Assembly: GCA_026936325.1 (NCBI GenBank) | Contig: JAPTHN010000001.1 | Coordinates: 97,107,859-97,171,858 of the forward strand | DNA length: 64,000 bases | Direction of reading: 5' to 3' | From: Platynereis dumerilii | Taxonomy: Eukaryota > Annelida > Polychaeta > Phyllodocida > Nereididae | Shown here: positions 62,104 through 64,000 of the stretch, one piece after another | Numbering within the stretch: the stretch's first letter is position 1 | Layout of the letters: each line of letters begins with the position of its first letter | Translations under genes and position numbers: made by a program | The notes under the pieces: model-generated | What the model saw: only the letters and a program-made list of their open reading frames with translations | Told to the model about the DNA's origin: nothing | Database searches by the model: none

Positions 62104-62469
62104 AGGCCCCATATAAGCATTTAACTCCCGGAACTCCTTGACGTTCTGTAACTCCCGCTATGTCCCACTAACTCCTGCTAACTCCCGCTAACTCCCATAA
62201 CTCCCACTAACTCCCTCTAACTCCCGTAACTCCCGCTAAGTCCCGTAACTCCCGCTAACTCCCGCTAACTCCCGTAACTCCCACTAACTCCCGCTAACTC
62301 CCATTATTCCCGTAACTCCCATTTAACTCCTGTCAACTCCCATAACTCCCACTAAATCCCACAACTCCTGCTAACTCCCGTAACTCCTGGTAACTCCTGT
62401 CAACTCCCGTAACTCCCTGAAGTCCCAAATGGAGGCTCCGTTTGGGAGTTACATGCTTAAATGGGGCCT
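62104..62469. mobile_element. TIR element with internal minisatellite of TAACTCCC type
   Basis: Left end AGGCCCCATATAAGCATTTA followed by ACTCCC; the right end is the inverse of AGGCCCCATTTAAGCATGTA followed by ACTCCC. Between them 62125-62425 is an irregular tandem array of CTAACTCCCG and GTAACTCCC words (about 9-10 bp). The repeated word is the inner part of the terminal repeat itself. No coding capacity. Confidence 0.85.
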
Positions 62470-62727
62470 CTCTGGCCAAAAAAGATTTTTTATTATCTTT
62501 TGTTAAACAGAACTAAAACAGAAAAAAAAAAGTTGTACTTCCGACCTAAAAAAACATATTTTCAGAACGTAAAACCAGGTAACTTCATAAATAAAGGTTG
62601 TAAAGTGCTATTCTCTCCACCGCCCCCCCCCCCCATCCCCCGCTGCTTAGCTGCCACAGTACGAAAAATGGTTGACATTTATTCCAGCAGAGTCTGAAAT
62701 TATGTGGAATCCGAGCGACAGGTCAGC

Positions 62728-62795
62728 AACAATCCTCTGTGGTGTAGTGGTTAAGGCGTCGGGCCAGCAACTGAGAAGTCCTGGGTTCTAAACCT
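62728..62795 (+). mobile_element. tRNA-like SINE head or tRNA pseudogene
   Basis: GTGTAGTGGTTAAGGCG is a good pol III A box / D-arm match and GGGTTCTAAACC an imperfect B box. The anticodon stem does not pair well (loop CCAGCAA), so it is not a working tRNA. A long T-run at 62808-62826 follows. Confidence 0.6.
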
Positions 62796-62829
62796 TTTCA
62801 TGTTAAACTTTTTTTTTTTTTTTTTTAGT

Positions 62830-64000
62830 CACCCAATCAAAGCCTTCTGAAGCTCCTTGATGGATCCGCAATACAGAAAAAGCCTTAAAGCAACCTTTTT
62901 GTGTATGTTTGCTTCACGTTTACCCCAATAAACAGTGGCAAAAGTGCAAGAACAGGCATTTAACTGATATGCAGTAGTCTAGGTGCCACAACAGGCCAAA
63001 ATATTCTAATTCTAGTCACTGCTGTATGCTACATTAGTATCCCGCAAGCTAAACTGCATGCAGAAAGCACATATCTAGCAGACGACATTGGTCTTATAGT
63101 ATTAAGGCCGGGAGAAAATAGAAAGCTGTGCTCTGATTGGTTGACTTAATGCAGGTAAACTTTGAAATACACGCTGCAGGCCAGTAACTACCATGGAAAC
63201 TGGTTAAAATGGAGTAGATTAGCATTACTATGGCAGTGACATGGGCTAAGATTGCTCCGGTAACAGATCACAGCAGAAAAGCCGCAGATTTTTGGCGGGA
63301 AAAGCTGGAAAACTGCATTGTTCGGGTGCCGGTGGCAGTTTAATGCCTTTCTGGATGCCTTGCCCATCGAATAGCATGGTTTTGTGATTCTAGACCTCTG
63401 CATAGGCCTATGTGGCCCATTATGGCATTTGCATGCTAAAAGATTAGAAAACAGGCCCTCCGGTCAGAATCAACCCGGAGGTATCCTGGCTAAATGTCTT
63501 GATACGTTACTTATCAACACTAGCAGAGCAGCATTTCCTGCAAAAATGATGAAAATCGCATCATTTCTCAGCCCGAAAAGTGCCAAAAACCTCAGTTTTC
63601 GCATTTTTGAGAAAAATTACCCCCGTCACGGCAAATTAGGTCAGGGGCCCGAAAGTGGCACTGAAAGATTTCCAGCGTTCGGGCAAATGTCCCTCTACCA
63701 CACAACAGTTACATTGCACCAATACTGGCCCGCAAACGGGTGGTGAAGTTTTGTCACCGCCCTGTGGTTGCTGGCTACCAGTGTTAGTAATGTTACTTCT
63801 ACACTTACAGAAAACCAGTGATTATCCAATGGTTGCCACCCCCCCCCCTCAAATGCTGATTTTGGCCAATGATAAACAGGTATCTGCTGAAACTCCAGTG
63901 GTCAACTAGCTGTAGAAAGGCAAAATATTCAAAATTCAGGTATTTTCTATGCTAAATAAGTGCCGAAAACTTAATTAAAAAATTTGAAAAGCAAGAATTT
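62830..64000. other. unmatched right flank, no supported gene
   Basis: Sequence at 63230-63760 is somewhat richer in GC and holds an open frame of 120 codons (63384-63746), with nothing recognisable in its translation. There is no match to the array. It could be near a host promoter or exon; the sequence gives no support for either. Confidence 0.4.

Noticed and set aside
62728-62795. Functional tRNA gene
   Set aside because: The A and B boxes are recognisable but the anticodon and T stems do not pair, and there is no 3' acceptor stem match.
63384-63746. 120-codon open frame in the right flank
   Set aside because: No recognisable domain, no sister sequence to test conservation, and several overlapping frames of similar size.

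Overview
This is non-coding, repeat-dense animal DNA. It is AT-rich overall and shows introns, microsatellites, non-LTR retrotransposons (LINEs), a PIF/Harbinger DNA transposon, tRNA-headed SINE-like pieces and many small terminal-inverted-repeat (TIR) elements. No bacterial or organellar gene is present. The mix of CR1/L2-type LINEs, Harbinger, pogo-like and hAT-like elements fits a marine invertebrate such as amphioxus, an echinoderm or a hemichordate; the sequence alone does not settle which. I see no intact host protein gene.

Layout. 1-3250: remains of a PIF/Harbinger transposon. A broken DDE transposase lies on the + strand. A convergent 312-codon open frame on the - strand may be its accessory protein. 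Between them sit (CTAT)n microsatellites and a cluster of near-palindromes spaced about 41 bp; beyond them is a set of GACGAGGGTAACTG motifs. 3250-4980: unmatched spacer. 4980-62040: the main content, a decayed tandem array of one large unit, roughly 7.5-9 kb once insertions are removed. By eye I find two nearly full forward copies (4980-15610 and 15615-26785), a 5'-truncated copy (28870-37050), a 3'-truncated copy (37050-42025), an inverted copy (42838-49965), and two shorter forward copies (49975-55378 and 55379-62040). Shared blocks differ by roughly 15-25% by eye, so the array is old. No open frame is preserved through all copies.

The array has been heavily bombarded. Two 5'-truncated LINEs (30892-33072 and 52532-54099) and two small L2-like LINE scraps are present. 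There are at least a dozen TIR elements, several with target-site duplications, and unoccupied sites in sister copies confirm some of the insertions. One locus (20267-22605) is nested three or four deep. 62040-64000: a TIR element carrying a minisatellite apparently grown from its own terminus, a tRNA-like SINE head, and unmatched, somewhat GC-richer sequence.

The points most worth following up are the array and its inverted copy, a block of about 34 bp that stays nearly constant in five copies, the spaced near-palindrome cluster at 1579-1767, the Harbinger-linked motif set at 2974-3241, and a perfect 20-bp-arm palindrome at the 5' junction of a LINE.
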